This document shows, in pieces, positions 1 through 18,400 of a stretch of DNA of 64,000 bases (position 1 is the first letter of the stretch; each line of letters begins with the position of its first letter). The position numbers and the translations under genes were made by a program. The notes under the pieces were generated by a model. That model was not told the DNA's origin, made no database searches, and worked only from the letters and a program-made list of their open reading frames with translations. Source of the stretch: Linepithema humile (lineage: Eukaryota; Arthropoda; Insecta; Hymenoptera; Formicidae); NCBI RefSeq assembly GCF_040581485.1, contig NC_090135.1, positions 6,069,001 to 6,133,000 on the forward strand, given 5' to 3'.

Positions 1-3000
1 GGAATGTGTCAAATCGTGAAATCACCGCGACATACACAAAGCGGCCAGCCTTTTGTGTGGCAAAGATAGTTATTCATCATCTCGCATTGAAATGCATAAT
101 CGACTAACGGAAACACACTTTGCGATATTTTCCTTAATAGAGATTAGGCGAGCAATCATTCCTGTAACCATATGTCGGACGTTGAATTGTCACCGCTTTT
201 TTTTTTTCGGGAAAATTTAACATTAAAAACTAAAAAAGTAGCATTGATCCTGCGCTGTAAACGAAAGGAGAGAATTAATTGTCGAATAAAAGTGGCAATA
301 GAAAATCGTAATTATATATTAATTAAAAAAGAATTTTTATGGGATTTTACTAACACAGGCTTTCACAATGTCATTATGTGCAGTTTTATCAAAACACTTT
401 TCACGCGTTTGTATTGTAGAGCCGCGAGAACCTTCAAATATACATAATTATATCACAAAAAATTTGATTTGCAGAAAATTCTTCGATGATATTTACAATG
501 TTACTGGGAAAATATCAGAGGAAATTTCAATATATATTTACGGTCTTTGTCTGTTATTTGCGGAGAAAACCGCTGATCGTTTCTAACTGTACCACTATAA
601 ATTCCTTTTAATGACAAAGTGCATCAACTGGAAACTCGTATCGGAACGCGTGGCGTGATTTAAATCTACCGTAAAGAGCATGAGGAAGTTGCGGACGGTA
701 ATGATTTATTTATAGCGTAATTATGATCGTGCAGCTCTTTCCAGCTTTAGCAATTGCTCGCAGATCGATCTCCTTCGGACCGGGTATCGCTCATTAAGTC
801 GCGCTTTATATTCTTTCTGCCTTTAATCAGTTCTCCTTGCGAGAAGTGTAACGATACTTTTATGCATCAAGCTGCCATTAAAATAATTTCAACATAAATT
901 AAACTATTTTACAGTCATGCCAATTCGATTGTGAAATCAAATTTTGCTGATCAATTTTGGAAACATAAATCAATTCTGAATGTTTTATTGTACATGATAA
1001 ATTAGAAATCTGCGACGTGTAATTTTATACGTGAATGTTTTTGCGATAATTTATTGTGGAAAATACGCCAGGAGGATTCCGAGTATTTTTTCGGTCGAAT
1101 CGCGTCGCGACGGAAGGGTTAACGACAGGGTGATTGGAGATTCACGCGATTCACCGCCGCCTAAACGGGTTTGTCCGGTTTGGCAGATTTCAGTCAACAA
1201 CGTTATTATTCACTTTTTCCAATTTTGCATTACTTTCGCCCGATGAAATTGTCCGATTTTTTCGATATTCTCAATGATTCTTGCGCTAATATTGCCTTCG
1301 TATTCATCTAAATTCCTTGAATTATAAAATTCTTTCCTCGAAAAATAGACTTTTTTTGAGAATTTTCTATCAATTTTTTTTTATTCCGCGATATCTCTTT
1401 TCTTTACACGGTTTTGTGATTATGAGGTTATCTGAAACACATCATAATATCGACAACGTGTGCGTTTCACCTTGCAATCCTTATCGAATCAAGACATCCC
1501 GTTAACATTATTACTACAATTTTAACATATTTAATTTCTCTTTTGTTACTTGTGCATACTTAATCGAATAAAGTTTTTCTATTTGGTATTAATATTTTAA
1601 TTTTAATCAATTAAACTATACTCTTTCTGAATGTTTAAAATCTACACTGAAGGAGGGGGAAAAATTCAATTTTTATTTCAATAAAACAGATTCAATTAAA
1701 ATATGACGTCGGTTTTCATTGCAGTCAGGCGTGTATATAAAAAACCGGAGAGCGGAATAATTTAATATAGATTCATCGGCGAAAAATTGCAGCTTCGGAC
1801 TTTCGCGTTATCGCGGAGCGTTCCGGTTCGAAATTTAAAGTGTTTCGCGATTCCCACGTTTCACGGACAACCGATGGCTATTATCGTGCACGGTTGACCG
1901 CAGATGTTTGCATGATCACACGCTTTGCATCTTGTGTGAAATTCTATGGGGGGGGGGGGGTTGCACGCGGAAAGAGTGTGAGAATAGTTTCCACGATTGT
2001 GTCTAAGGAACGCCGCGTCGGAGAGAGAAATGTTTGAAATGTGTGACATTTCGATTATTTTTCCCAATTAGGCTATAACTCAGCGACGCGCTGTTCGTTT
2101 TATCGGCGTCTTCAAGCTTCCGAGATGTGGGTTAAATGTAAATTTGGCGATTCAGAAATTCAGGTTATCGCTGAATCTCTCCGGTGAAACTTAATAATAT
2201 ATGTATGTTATATTATACATATACGATGCTTGCGCGCGCACAGTTTCTTGTCACGGATGATAGTTACTGTGCCAGCATGTCGGCGGACAATATCTTTAAG
2301 AAGAATTACGTACTCGTGTGCGAAAACATTGTAATTATTATCTGACGAGTTTTGAAGTAATTATTCGAGCGCGCGCGTTATTTAAATGCAAATTAGCGCA
2401 CGATTATATTCAGCAATTTATTCCAATTGTAAGAAATGTCAAAGTTACCAGAATCTGTTGTATTTCAAATTCAGCGGGACTCAAAATATCGCAATTTATC
2501 GAGATTGATATTGAAAATTGTTGGGCTTCACACAATTATTTCAAAAATACATCGTCAGAACGCCAATGCGTGCGACGACTCTTCGCAAAGATGCGACAAA
2601 AAGTATTCAACTTACTATTATTGTACAATAATCGTACATATATATATTTATTTATTCGCGAAAAGGTTTGTTATAAAAAAATTGCGCCACATTCAATCGC
2701 GATTGGACGCAATAATTCTGACAAGGAGCGGTGAAGCGGAAAAAACTAAAAATCATCCAGCGTGCGTGACGGAAATACTACGAATGCAAGGATCAACGAG
2801 TTTCACATTTGCGACTTGATACTTTGTACACGCCCGTCTCGCCTTTTCCTCGGACAGGCAGCGTGCGCGGGCCGCGTGGCCGCGAATCGCGGAGAGAAAA
2901 GGAACCTGCCCCACCCACGCATCGCGTCGAATCTCTATAAATATCGGTCTCTCGAGGGCGCACTTACAACCACGTACGAGAGTGAAACGAAACTAGAGCG

Positions 3001-6000
3001 AGGGACGCGCCGTTCTCGCGCTGATTAAGGCCGCGTGATTACAGAAATTTGTCATGTGAAAAAAATGAATAGAAAATATAATAAAATTTCCTGCTTTATG
3101 GACGATTCGAAAGACCGTTCGATATTGCAAAAGTATGCGCGAAGAAGATGTTTTATTATATTTTTATGTCGTTAGAATGCGCGGGCGTATCGCGAGACGA
3201 GAAACTACAATAAATATAAAGCCGGCGTGAAAATGGAATAAGTAAATTTCTCGTTACGTTCTGAAGTGTTTCAACAATGCAGGACTTGAAATACTGCATT
3301 CCTTTCTCGGTGACCAATTGCTTTTCCTATTTCTTACAGTTCGTAGACGCATACGTTCTTACGTAAGCAGTGAAGTATGCTGATTTTCTTACCTTATTGC
3401 GGCCGCGCGATCGAGAAATAACACACGCAACGTATGTTTGCTCCGCACAAACCGTTCACGTATCGCGGAATACTTAAAAAAAAAAAAACTAAAATGTTTT
3501 TACGTATTTTTCGAAGAAATTTTCGATATCGTGGACTCGTGCTTTAGCCTCCGTCGAATTTAATTTCGTTTGAAACCGAGCAGAAACAAAGCGCGACGTC
3601 GAGACCTACGCGCGTCTCTTATCACTACTGCATCCTCTACTGATATCGAAGGCCCAGATTACTTCTCCTTGATATGCCTTTCTCTCGCGCCATAGAGTCC
3701 TTATTATTCAATCTCGTTTCGTTTTCGTTCCGACCGTCGGCGAACGAGATGAACATTCGCGCTGTGATTCACGCGACCGGCGATTAAAAAACGGAAAATA
3801 TGAATGACTCATACACGCAGTTAAATTGAACCGTGATAAGCCAAGCGCATGATATCACTTAGCCGACGAGACGACGACGCTGACCTTTTGAAATTCTTAT
3901 TTCTCGTTGAGATCGTCGTGATTTAATTGAACGGACGAAAAGTAGTTTAATAGAATTCGATAAAATATCTTTGCAATTAAAATAAAGCTCTGATGGAATC
4001 TTGACGACTGAAGAAATTGGTAAAATTAAAAATCCGACAAAGTCGTGAAATTGCGCGGCGACGAAGTTTTGCTTCACGAAGCTTAATTCGGAAAAATCCA
4101 TTCAACAATTTTTTACACTTTTGTTCGATATTTATAGTAATTGATTGTAGATTAGATAGTCGGTAATCTTTCGGAATAAAATTGATCGAAGACTCAACAC
4201 TTCTCGCGGGCGCAGCAACGGCAAGCACGTGCCTTATTCGTCTTAACGTCTCGCACGCATAAACATGCGGTGCGAATTAATTACGTAGAATCGGCGAAGC
4301 GTTCGTCATTCCGGCGTACGTTTGGTCAACGACTTCGTGGACCTTTCGCGCTGCTTCTCTATCGCATTTTTATTTTCGGCGACCACCAAGATAACGACGC
4401 TCTCGTGGTGTCGAGAACGACAATATCTTGCGTGGTAAAAGTTAAACATAATATTTAACACGCAATATTCTTTTTCCAAGTGTCTTTAATGACGAACACA
4501 TTCACTGCACGAGAGAGTGTCGGTGCTGTGCATCTTTTAATTCCACATTTATACAACATATAATCACAGAATAAAAAAATAATATCAATTCGCTTACCGC
4601 CCTTCTTCAAATATTTTCTTAACTTTTCATCTTTCTTCAGAGATTTCCTAATGAGAACGCAATACTCGATAAGGATCGTATTATTTACTCTGGGAAAAAT
4701 TTCAAGAAAGATGGAAGTAAATGGAAAGATAAGAGGGGACTAAGTGGAAAGATAAGGATCTCGAAAGTAAATCACAGATTAGATAAACACATAACGCAAA
4801 GCGATTGCGAAGTCGAGGATGACGCTACGATCCGTCACGATCATTTACGTCGTTATTGTTATTATTTCAGCGTGTTAGCCTATAAATACACAATGCCTCG
4901 TGCGCCATTCATTATGTACGCAGCAGATATTGCGGCTCGCACAATTTACGGATGAACATAATTGCGTCGATGATTCGCGCTGAGATTTATATCTGAACAC
5001 GCGTATCGATGGAATAAGAAAAATCGTTAAATCCTAGCATCTCGGAAGAACGTAGAAAGATTCTGGCATCTAAAGGCGCTTTACAATAGAACTGATTATT
5101 GACGATGTCATTGATTTTTTCGAGAGACGCGAAAGTAGTTAAATAAGCGTCGAACTTTTCTTTTACGAGTAATAATTTATTGAATTTACGCGCGGCACTC
5201 GATTTACAATTGTTTATCTCTCTCGCGCTGTTTTATATTTATTTATACGACTCATTAAAGACACGCTGCAAAATTGCACGTAAGATTGTGATACAAGCTT
5301 TAACGTCACGCGATATTGTTATGAAATTTTAGTACGAATATATAACCGATTAAGAGTTCTAAAATTACGATCAATCGCAATAACCGTGAAGTCATAACGA
5401 TTTAATTAACATCAAGGGTGAAATCGAGCCGCACTTTGCGCGCGGAGACGTTGCAGGATTTACGATGTCTATTAAAAGCTCAAGAGCGAGGATCTGTTCA
5501 TGCTCATAAACGTGCGAAAAGCTCGGCGCATGCCAACTGCCTCCCCGACCTTTGAATATTTTCTAGATAAGAGCCTCGCATTTGCGTCCGTGCAATTATG
5601 CGTAGTGTCGAGAAACGTGACGGCAACAATGTACGAATAATTTAAGACGACAGTCGAATAAGTAAACCAAACGAGAAGCACGAGTGCCTATTGATTTTAG
5701 TTCTAGAAATGCCAGTATTTTTCCGATCGTAAAAATAATAGGCCAGAAAAGTACTAGCAATTCAAGTAATTAAATTAAATTTATTGACTGTATTAAAATT
5801 TAATTGTTGAAGTAGCTTTGTAAGGCGAAGAATGGCAAAAACGCTGTAATCAACGCGAATCAAATTTTCCGTTTAACGATTACAGATGCATCCGAAGTGC
5901 CGATTGTTCAAGGGAGAAAATGTGACTCGATGGGGCGTAAAGCGTGCTCGCAAATTCCTAAGAATATTGTCGCAGGTCAGGACGGACCGTCGTATCTTGG

Positions 6001-9000
6001 CTCGTGCATGCTAACGGAGCAATGAGTAAACTTGTCTCCCGCGGCGAGAGGCGAGATGCCGCAGGGTCGACATCGCGGGTCGAAGGGCCCTGATTAGGTA
6101 GCAGAAGAATCCGCATCTGTCGATTTTTCTAGAAACACAACAGTTCGTGAAAAATGTCGTGAATTTTGCGGACGATAACGTTTTTCTTGCGATCCGCGCT
6201 GCTTCTTATCAGTTTGCAAAAAAATGGTTGAAAAGCGTCAGGTTTCTTTTGTCCTTTCCATCTGAATCTTTCGATTGCCGATCACGTCGAGAAAACTGCC
6301 TGCGATTACCTACTTTAATTGCTGCGCGTTCGCAATAAGTAATCCCGTCGCATGCCGTCGCGAGGACTCGCGGCGCATAATCTACGATTATGCCTATTGC
6401 ATCGCGCGTTCTATCGCGAACACTGCACGCATTGTGCCTGTTTACGAGGTGAAGCCCGCGAATGCATTCCGCGAGATTCACAATGCACAATGAAGCGCAA
6501 TAATGGTGTCTAACAGGGGTGTCGCGTTCCTGATTTTTCGATTCTCTTCGTTTTTCTCCAATCGTAAGAAAAAATATGAATATATTCAGCTTTGGACCAT
6601 TTTATGATTTGTTTCAGTGAAGAAGGAAAATACAATATTTTATATTAGAGTGAAAGTGAAATTAAGTAGAATATTAAAATAAAAATAAATAAATGAAACA
6701 AAACAAGGTTGGTAAAAATGCAAATTGTTATATAGAGAATCTTTTTATTAAATTGTTTTTTTTTATTCTACTTTTACAATTATTAAAAATCGATTTTATG
6801 GTTTTAACTTTGCTGTAAAATCATGAAAAATTAGGTCGCAGGGTTCACTAAATTTTTTAACAATGCATCGGATATTTAGCAGTACTTTATTAAAAAAAAA
6901 TGAGGACGTTATATGAGTATTGCATTTTTTCTCAGCTTCGAAAAATTTAATTTGATATTTATTTTGTTTTATTATATATAAAGATAAATAAAATAGTAAA
7001 ACACACGGACATAATATAATTCAAAGTCGTTTAAAAAAATCCCTTTTTAATTTTCTTAATATTAAATTTATATGCATTAGATTGTTCAAATATTAACGAG
7101 ATTGATTGTTTAAGTAGTATAAAAAACATTTATTTAGAAATATTATACCTATTATTTTACATATTCTCTCTGGAGTTTGAGACATTTTTCGAGATTATTA
7201 TTAAATTTTTAGCAAAAGAAAATATAAAATCAACCAAAATTTACGAAAGACTTAAGAAACAGTTTGCAAACGATTGTCTTTCAAGCTCTCAAGTTTTTAA
7301 GTGGTGTGATTTATTCGGACAAGGTACAAATAAATGTTTTTTATGCTACTTTAAAAAAAAAACAGTCCCGTTAATATTTGAATAACCTAAAACACTTTAT
7401 AATTTAAATCAACAACGCTTTTAAAAACGATTAATTTACATGCAAGCTGAAATGTAAAATTTTTTTTAAAGAATAAATAACCGAATGAATTAAATGTTTG
7501 AACTTTTTGGCCAAAAAGTGGGAAGTCGATTGTTGTATATTTTTTGGCGAGCATTTTACATTGGTCTGTCGCAATATTTTCATTCTATTCTCTTCCGTCC
7601 CTTCATTTTCCTGCTTTCCTCGCCCCCTTTCCGTCTTTTTCCCAAGTGTGTTTCCTTCCATCTCACTCGCTCTTTATCTTCCGTCCGTCCCTCTCGCCTT
7701 GCAGTATTCAGAAATGTAGGATCAATAGGGTGTGGGAGTTACCCCTCCAACACTATTCCGTGACTCATAATGCACACTTGTGCGAACCCACAGTAGGTTT
7801 TGTCCCATGACTCTTAGTTTCCAAACAATTTTTACGATATATTTTTATTACTCACTTTGGCTCCGGGGCATGCTGTCCTTATCGATCGTCTCCGCGAATC
7901 TTCTCTCGTCCTTTCCCCACAATTCATTGCTGCTGCAGACGCTAAGCATGCCAAAATTTAGGAAAAAGATAAGAATAGGAAAAGTATGGGAAAAAGAAGG
8001 CGATTTTTAAGGAATTTTCCAAACGCGCAATCAGAGTAGATTTTCGCATTTCTCCACATTCCTAGATTTTATAATTAAAAATATAATTATCTATTGCGTC
8101 GGAAATTGTGGGTAAAAGAGGATATGAGAGGAAATGTATTTACTAAAGGAAGCGGAATTTTATCCTGTTTTGTATATTCTATTTTACTTTATTTATGTAT
8201 TTGGAATTTTCATGATAAATCGTGGTGAAATATTTGGGTCAGTTTTTGCTGACTTGTCATTATTGCTTTCTGGGATACATCATCGTAATGCTTTGATCAT
8301 TACATATTTGCATGCCACAAACACAAGATAAATTACAGGATCAAGTATTCGTGTCAGTTTTTCTTACACTTTTATCGTTTGTTGGTTTCTTGGATAGCGT
8401 GATGCTATCACTAACATCGCTCGATTATTACATATTTGTGTGCTGCAAATAAATCGCTTGCAAGAAGGAAAGTGAGGGAAGCGTGTTGTAAATGCTGATA
8501 TTTTTAAAATCATTTTTACCTGTCTCTTTGCTTGTTTGTCTGCGACGAATTGTCCACTCAATCCCGGTTTGCGTACCTTTTTGGAGAAGGTCGCACCGCG
8601 ATGAGTCATAGCTCGTGCGTTTTTCCATGTATCGACCTGCAATACGAACGAAACGCAGGATTGGTCGGCAGAAGCTCGCCGGAGCTTCGGATTCACGGCT
8701 CTCTCACCCTGCGTAAGAATCGATTCGGCATAATGGAGTGTAATTTAATTTGTTTCTCCATCGAATCGCTTGATAATCGATTCGGCCGAGGAGGGACGGT
8801 GACGTTCGGTGAATTATGAATGTCGTCGTCATCGATAGCTGGGGTTCACAAACTCGATGCTATCCAAACGTGGACTCTTTTTACACAGGCTCGATATGAT
8901 CACAATGTTTTCGTATTTTATTCACGCAAATGTTTAAATGAATTGCGCTAAGGAATGATTAGATTGCAAATATTTAAACAAAAAATCGATATAATTAAAT

Positions 9001-10081
9001 AATATTGTTTTAATTGTATTCGAACATTCTTGAATGCTTGAATAATTTTTAATGAATGTTTTATTGATTCTTCGAATATAAGAACCTTCAGGATGTTTCA
9101 GTTTCGAAAACAAAAATGCTTGAATACACATCTTTCGAGTTAAAGACGGAGGAAAAGTTTTCATTTAAAGGGTTTTACAGAGAAACATAATAAGCTCGAA
9201 ATAACATTTTTTTTTCTCCCCAAAATTATTAAACTTGTTTTTTTTTTTAACGGAGCAAACATCTATAAGTTAAACATATTGCAGTTTATACAAAGAAAAT
9301 TTAATTGTGTACTATAATTTAAAAATAATTCCAAACTCAAAAATTTAGAATCAGACGATAAGCGAAAAAACGGGATGTTCAAGGTGCGTCAAATTATTCT
9401 ATTCAATTAAATTCCAGAAATATTTCTAACGATCTCTAACGGAAATTACGCGTTACACATTTCCGCTGGAAATCTCAGAATCTTCAAGCTTCCGACAAGC
9501 TAAAGACATATAAATTCGCAGAACGGGCTCCAATTTATTTAAATACGCGTCGTGCCGTCATGCTTCCACTTTTCCACACTAGTTCGTAATTAGCGGTGTG
9601 TTATCGGTGTCGCGGTCGCGATATCCGACGCGACGGGAAAACGAAATCTGATAATTCGCACCGAGATACCGCGCATGCCGTGGAGAGAAAAGAACAACAA
9701 GCGATCGGTTATTGCCCGTCGCCGCCGTTCCGCGCGCGTGTGTGCTCGAAAGCCGCGACTAGTTTGCGACTATCACCTGCGCTACCAGTTCTCCGTTATT
9801 TCATTGCAAATTGCTCGCCACGAGTCAGGTTATACAGTTATCACAATGAGAAAGTTGTTTCGATCCGCGAGATGGAGAGACGCATGGTCGTGCGATCGCG
9901 ACCCGACTCGAATTTTCTGCGTGAGCCGTAAATCTCGAGTGGAGTAAAATCAACGCCGTAAACCGTCGATTAAATTTGCAGCGGTCGAGCTGTCCAAATC
10001 TCTCTCCGCTTGTATTCTTGTCCAGAGCTATTTATCGAATGTCGTCTATCTTCAGACCGAACGGCAAGGCGTCTTTTGACT
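1..10081. other. Gene-poor upstream region
   Basis: No reading frame here resembles a known protein. All open frames are short, lack convincing splice sites and overlap one another on both strands. GC-richer patches occur around 2820-3030, 5960-6110 and 9540-9960, and AT-rich patches around 6560-7500. A pyrimidine-rich run at about 7585-7710 ends in a splice-acceptor-like TTGCAG, but no exon could be recognised after it. The region may be intergenic or part of a long first intron of Cip4, whose initiating exon is missing from the visible sequence. This is inference only. Confidence 0.5.
8236..8454. repeat. Diverged direct duplication (~110-bp unit)
   Basis: Two neighbouring stretches, about 8236-8332 and 8352-8454, share ordered words: GTCAGTTTTT near the start, then a TTTCT-GGGATA / TTTCTTGGATA block, then ATTACATATTTG followed by TGC and CAAA. 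The copies differ by substitutions and small indels, so this is an old tandem duplication. No coding content is seen. Confidence 0.4.
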
Positions 10082-10555
10082 GCGATAGTGGGTGTTTACG
10101 ATAATTCAAGTTCGAGTTAGTTTCACTAGGACCGAAAAATGAGATAGACATAACCATCTAGAACCTTTATGATTCATGACAACTCGACGCTGTCTTGTAT
10201 TGCTTGAGTTAAATTCATTGAATTTGTTGAGTTTATTGAGCAAATTTTATTGTAATAGAAAAATGTCAACTGCAAATCAGTCTATGAAAGAAACAAATAA
10301 TGTTGGTATATATGTTGGTATACTTCTTTAATAAATTAATAATAATATAATTAATAATAATAATAAATGACATTTTTCTATTACAATAAAATTTGCTCAA
10401 TAAACTCAATAAATTCAATGAATATAACTCAAGCAATACAAGACAGCGTCGAGTTGTCATGAATCATAAAGGTTCTAGATGGTTATGTCTATCTCATTTT
10501 TTGGCCCTAGTGAAACTAACTCGAATTTGAATTATCGTAAACACCCAGTATCAGC
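10082..10555. mobile_element. Long palindromic foldback element (MITE-like)
   Basis: The left arm (about 10082-10275) and the right arm (about 10362-10555) are near-perfect reverse complements over roughly 190 bases. Matching landmarks include GTGGGTGTTTACGATAATTC on the left against the complement of GAATTATCGTAAACACCCAG on the right, and the GATGGTTATGTCTATCTCAT block. The AT-rich loop of about 85 bases contains TAATAA runs. There is no transposase. This is typical of a foldback or MITE insertion; the family is not identified. Confidence 0.8.
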
Positions 10556-11155
10556 TTCGAAAGAAGCTGCTGCTAATCAAGAGATTAGAATTTGCAAATT
10601 GGAGAATCCGGACTCGCTTCAGCGAGTCTACAAATTTGTGAAGCTAATGTACACTTTAACAAGTCCTTATTAATTCAAGGACTATGGAAACGAGAAGTTT
10701 AGCAAAAAAGAAAAAGAAAAACTGACTGCGTGGAATTTTTAAATTGAAAAAGAGGATAGTGAAATGCTTCGAGATTTCTCTGGATTCGATCATCTATCGG
10801 GAAAAAATTGAAACAGAGAAAGGAGATTATTGCTCCACGCAATTACTGGGAGAGTCGATTTTATTTATTAATTTATTCTTGATCGAGCGGAGAAAAATCT
10901 CGCATGAGTTCTTCTGTTCCGCGCCGTTCGGCTAATCGAACCGCAAATCGTGCACACGTAACTCAGGTGTTCCGGTCGAGATCTCGTTCCTTTTTTACGC
11001 TATAAGGTAGCAAGGTGAAACATCGCGAAAGGAGATGAAGAAGGACGCGCGCGTGCGCCACGTACAGCCGTAAGAAGCGCGCGCGTGGCCCTTGAACGGC
11101 AGATCGTTGGAAATGAAAGTAGCGCGTTTCGAATGCCAGTCCTACGGAGTGTCTT

Positions 11156-15458
<4,303 letters not shown>

Positions 15459-18400
15459 GATCAGTTTGAGAATCTATCACAGCACACACAAAAAGGGATA
15501 GAGTTCCTCGAGAGATATGGCCATTTTATACGTGATCGTTGCGCGATCGAATTCGAATATGCAGCAAAACTCAGGTAAGAAAAGCAACGCTATCTGCAGA
15601 TTACACGAAGAAAATTGAAGAAGATCGATTTTTAAAGACGTAAAATCGATATCTTGGATAATTGAAGTATCGATACTTTTCATATCACTTTATTTGGCAA
15701 AAATTTGAAAATATTATATCTTGCCAGAACTATTACAAAATCACAATAATGAAAAGAATATTACTTTACAGAAATAATTAATTTTGCGCTTATTTTTATT
15801 TAAAACATTAATTTTATTATTGATTTTTCTACTTAAAGCAAAACAACATAAAGAAATAGAAATATTTTTTCTTAATTTTTGCAATAATGTAAAGCAAAAA
15901 GACGAGATGAATAGCAGAGATGCTTTGAGCTATTATATTGATAGAAGTATTTTAACAGTTAAAAGTCATTGTTCTTTCCGCTTAATTTTCTCTATATTAT
16001 TCGGAAAAATTATTGTTATATTGTGTGATTAGATTTTTCTCCTAAATTTTTTTAAATAGTTTATATTTTAAAACTTTATTTGAAAAATTTGAAAATATTA
16101 TATCTCGTCAGAACTATTACAAAACCATAATAATGAAAAGAATATTATTTTACAGAAATAATTAATTTTAAAATTTTATTATTATTAATTAATTAATTAA
16201 TTTTAAATTTTGCGTTTATTTTTATTAAAAAAATTAATTTTATTACTGATTTTTCTACTTAAAGCAAAAGAACAGAGAAATAGAAATATTTTCCCCTAAT
16301 TTTTACAATAATGTAAAGCGAAAAGACGAGGGAAAAAGCAGGTGCGCCGCGTCTCTTTATGCTTTCGTATACCTTACACCTTGCACCCCGTCGGGTCAAT
16401 CCGTCTATGTGTGCTGCTTTTTTTTTTTGAGACGCCCTGACAAAGGGTGAGGCCTCCGAGGCAACCGATTTCAATGGAACATCCTGTATAACAAGCATGT
16501 CTCACGCACCCCGCGGAGTTCAGGGACGAGGCGGAATATACAGTAATAATGTATTAAAGGGGTCCATTGTCCGCTCCGTGAATACGTCCACTGTGGTGCA
16601 CTTTTGTTCTATCGGGTGTCTCGAAATCCATCCATTTCTGACGCTTAATTACCTCGGTTTGCGTCACACTAAATTATTTTGTCGTTATTGCACGCCGTGC
16701 GAAAAAATTCCGCTCACTCTTGTATGCGATATTAGTCATAATTGTCCGTAATTTGCCCTTTGGCGTAATTAAAAAATCGCAGGCAAGTAATTACAGTGAA
16801 ATTATTAATTTTTTTTGCGGTGAAAGTATTTTTATATTTATTTCAGTAATCCGTCATTTCACTATTTTATTTGAAATGTTTGAAGATTCTCTTAACTCCG
16901 CTGCATAAGAAAATTAATTAGTCTTTGTTTAATTATTTTTAGTAAATTTATAATTATCATAACATTTTGTTACAACGCATTTGAATGTCTAATTATGCAA
17001 ATCGTAGGCCGCATAAATTCGCAATTAAATTGGCACGTTTGATCAGGAAGTGTGCAGGGTTTTATGACCCTCAGAATCGATTTTGACCCTCAAACTGCAC
17101 GAGGGAAGTTAATTGGACCAAGCATGCGCAGGTACGAGGAATGATTTGGCGCGCTTCGCCGCGCACGAATTACTTCGTCGCTGCATACGAATCATCGCGC
17201 GAGCGTGCGTTCCTCATCTTAATGCGCTGCAATTTCCATGTTTAAGGCAGCTCTCGATTCACTTTCGTAGTGAAAATCGCACGGTCAGTAGCCGGGCGCT
17301 CCGAGACGATTCTGGGAAGATTGCCTTCGCGACTCCGTTTCCGTATAATATTCGAAAAATTACCCACTTATGAAATAACCGGGAAATTATCAAAGTACCT
17401 ACGTAACATCCGGGACAGTTATAAGCATTTGCAAGGAGCTCGGAGCAACAATATATACGCGTATATTTCAAAATGAAATTGAAAATGAAAAATTTGCTAG
17501 AATAATATCCGGAAAATTATCGAGTTGTGTAATAATTTCGGGTTTTCCTAATCAATTGGTCTTCTTTTTTGTCAGCTGAACACGCAGTTTGGCGAACAAA
17601 TTAAATATTCCAAGTTGTAATCAAGTGTCCATATCATAATTTTTTAAGGGAGTTCTAGCGTATACCTTATTTTTTAAAATAAAATTGTTGAAATTTATTG
17701 TACTTGTTATTTAAGGTTCAATTGAACTGCAAAATTTCTTTTATATTAATTTATTGAGAGATAATTGAACCAAAAGTTAGATAATTTGATAGTGTTATCT
17801 GTGCGTCGGAGAAATTTTCTCCAAAAACTAGTACATAGTAAAAAAAATACCTAATTAAGTTTAAAAAAAAGTACAAAAATATCTATTTACTGTTTATCGA
17901 GATATAAACTTTGAAAGTTTTCGTGCTTTGCGCAGCACACATGTATGACGTATTCAATGTATGCGTCATCCTGTCATTACAGTTTCATGTGGCTCGCATT
18001 TCTGACATTACTGGTTTCATTATCAACTAAATTATCGATTAAGAGCATATACAATCCCAGATAAAAATTTCAAGCTTTCTTTAACATTCCATACATTGGT
18101 TTTGTGAGTCTCGTTATCAAATTTATTCTTAACTTAAACTATCGCGCTTGAATTTTCTTAAGCGTGCTGTATAAAAAAAAATAACACCGTCTGTAAGAAA
18201 ATCCGAAATTACTTTCCCGAGCTCGAAAAATTATTTCGGCAGCCATTTGTAAAGCAACACGGATAATTGGACGACAATCGGAAGTATATTTGGAGCAGTC
18301 GCGTGTTTATCAGCAAAGAGAAATCAGCTCTTTTGAAATTACACGAGTTTACCGTGAATTATCTTAAATATATCTGCGAGCTTAGCAACAAAGGAGTGAA

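Noticed and set aside
2930..2945. TATA-like CTATAAATA as a core promoter
   Set aside because: No initiator at the right spacing and no gene recognised downstream. A similar word near 4870 has the same problem.
7494..7810. Overlapping plus-strand open frames rich in Phe, Ser and Pro
   Set aside because: They arise from the pyrimidine-rich tract in all three frames; no conserved motif.
9596..9947. Arg-rich open frames in a GC-rich patch
   Set aside because: Two overlapping frames of similar length, low-complexity Arg/Ser composition and no domain similarity.
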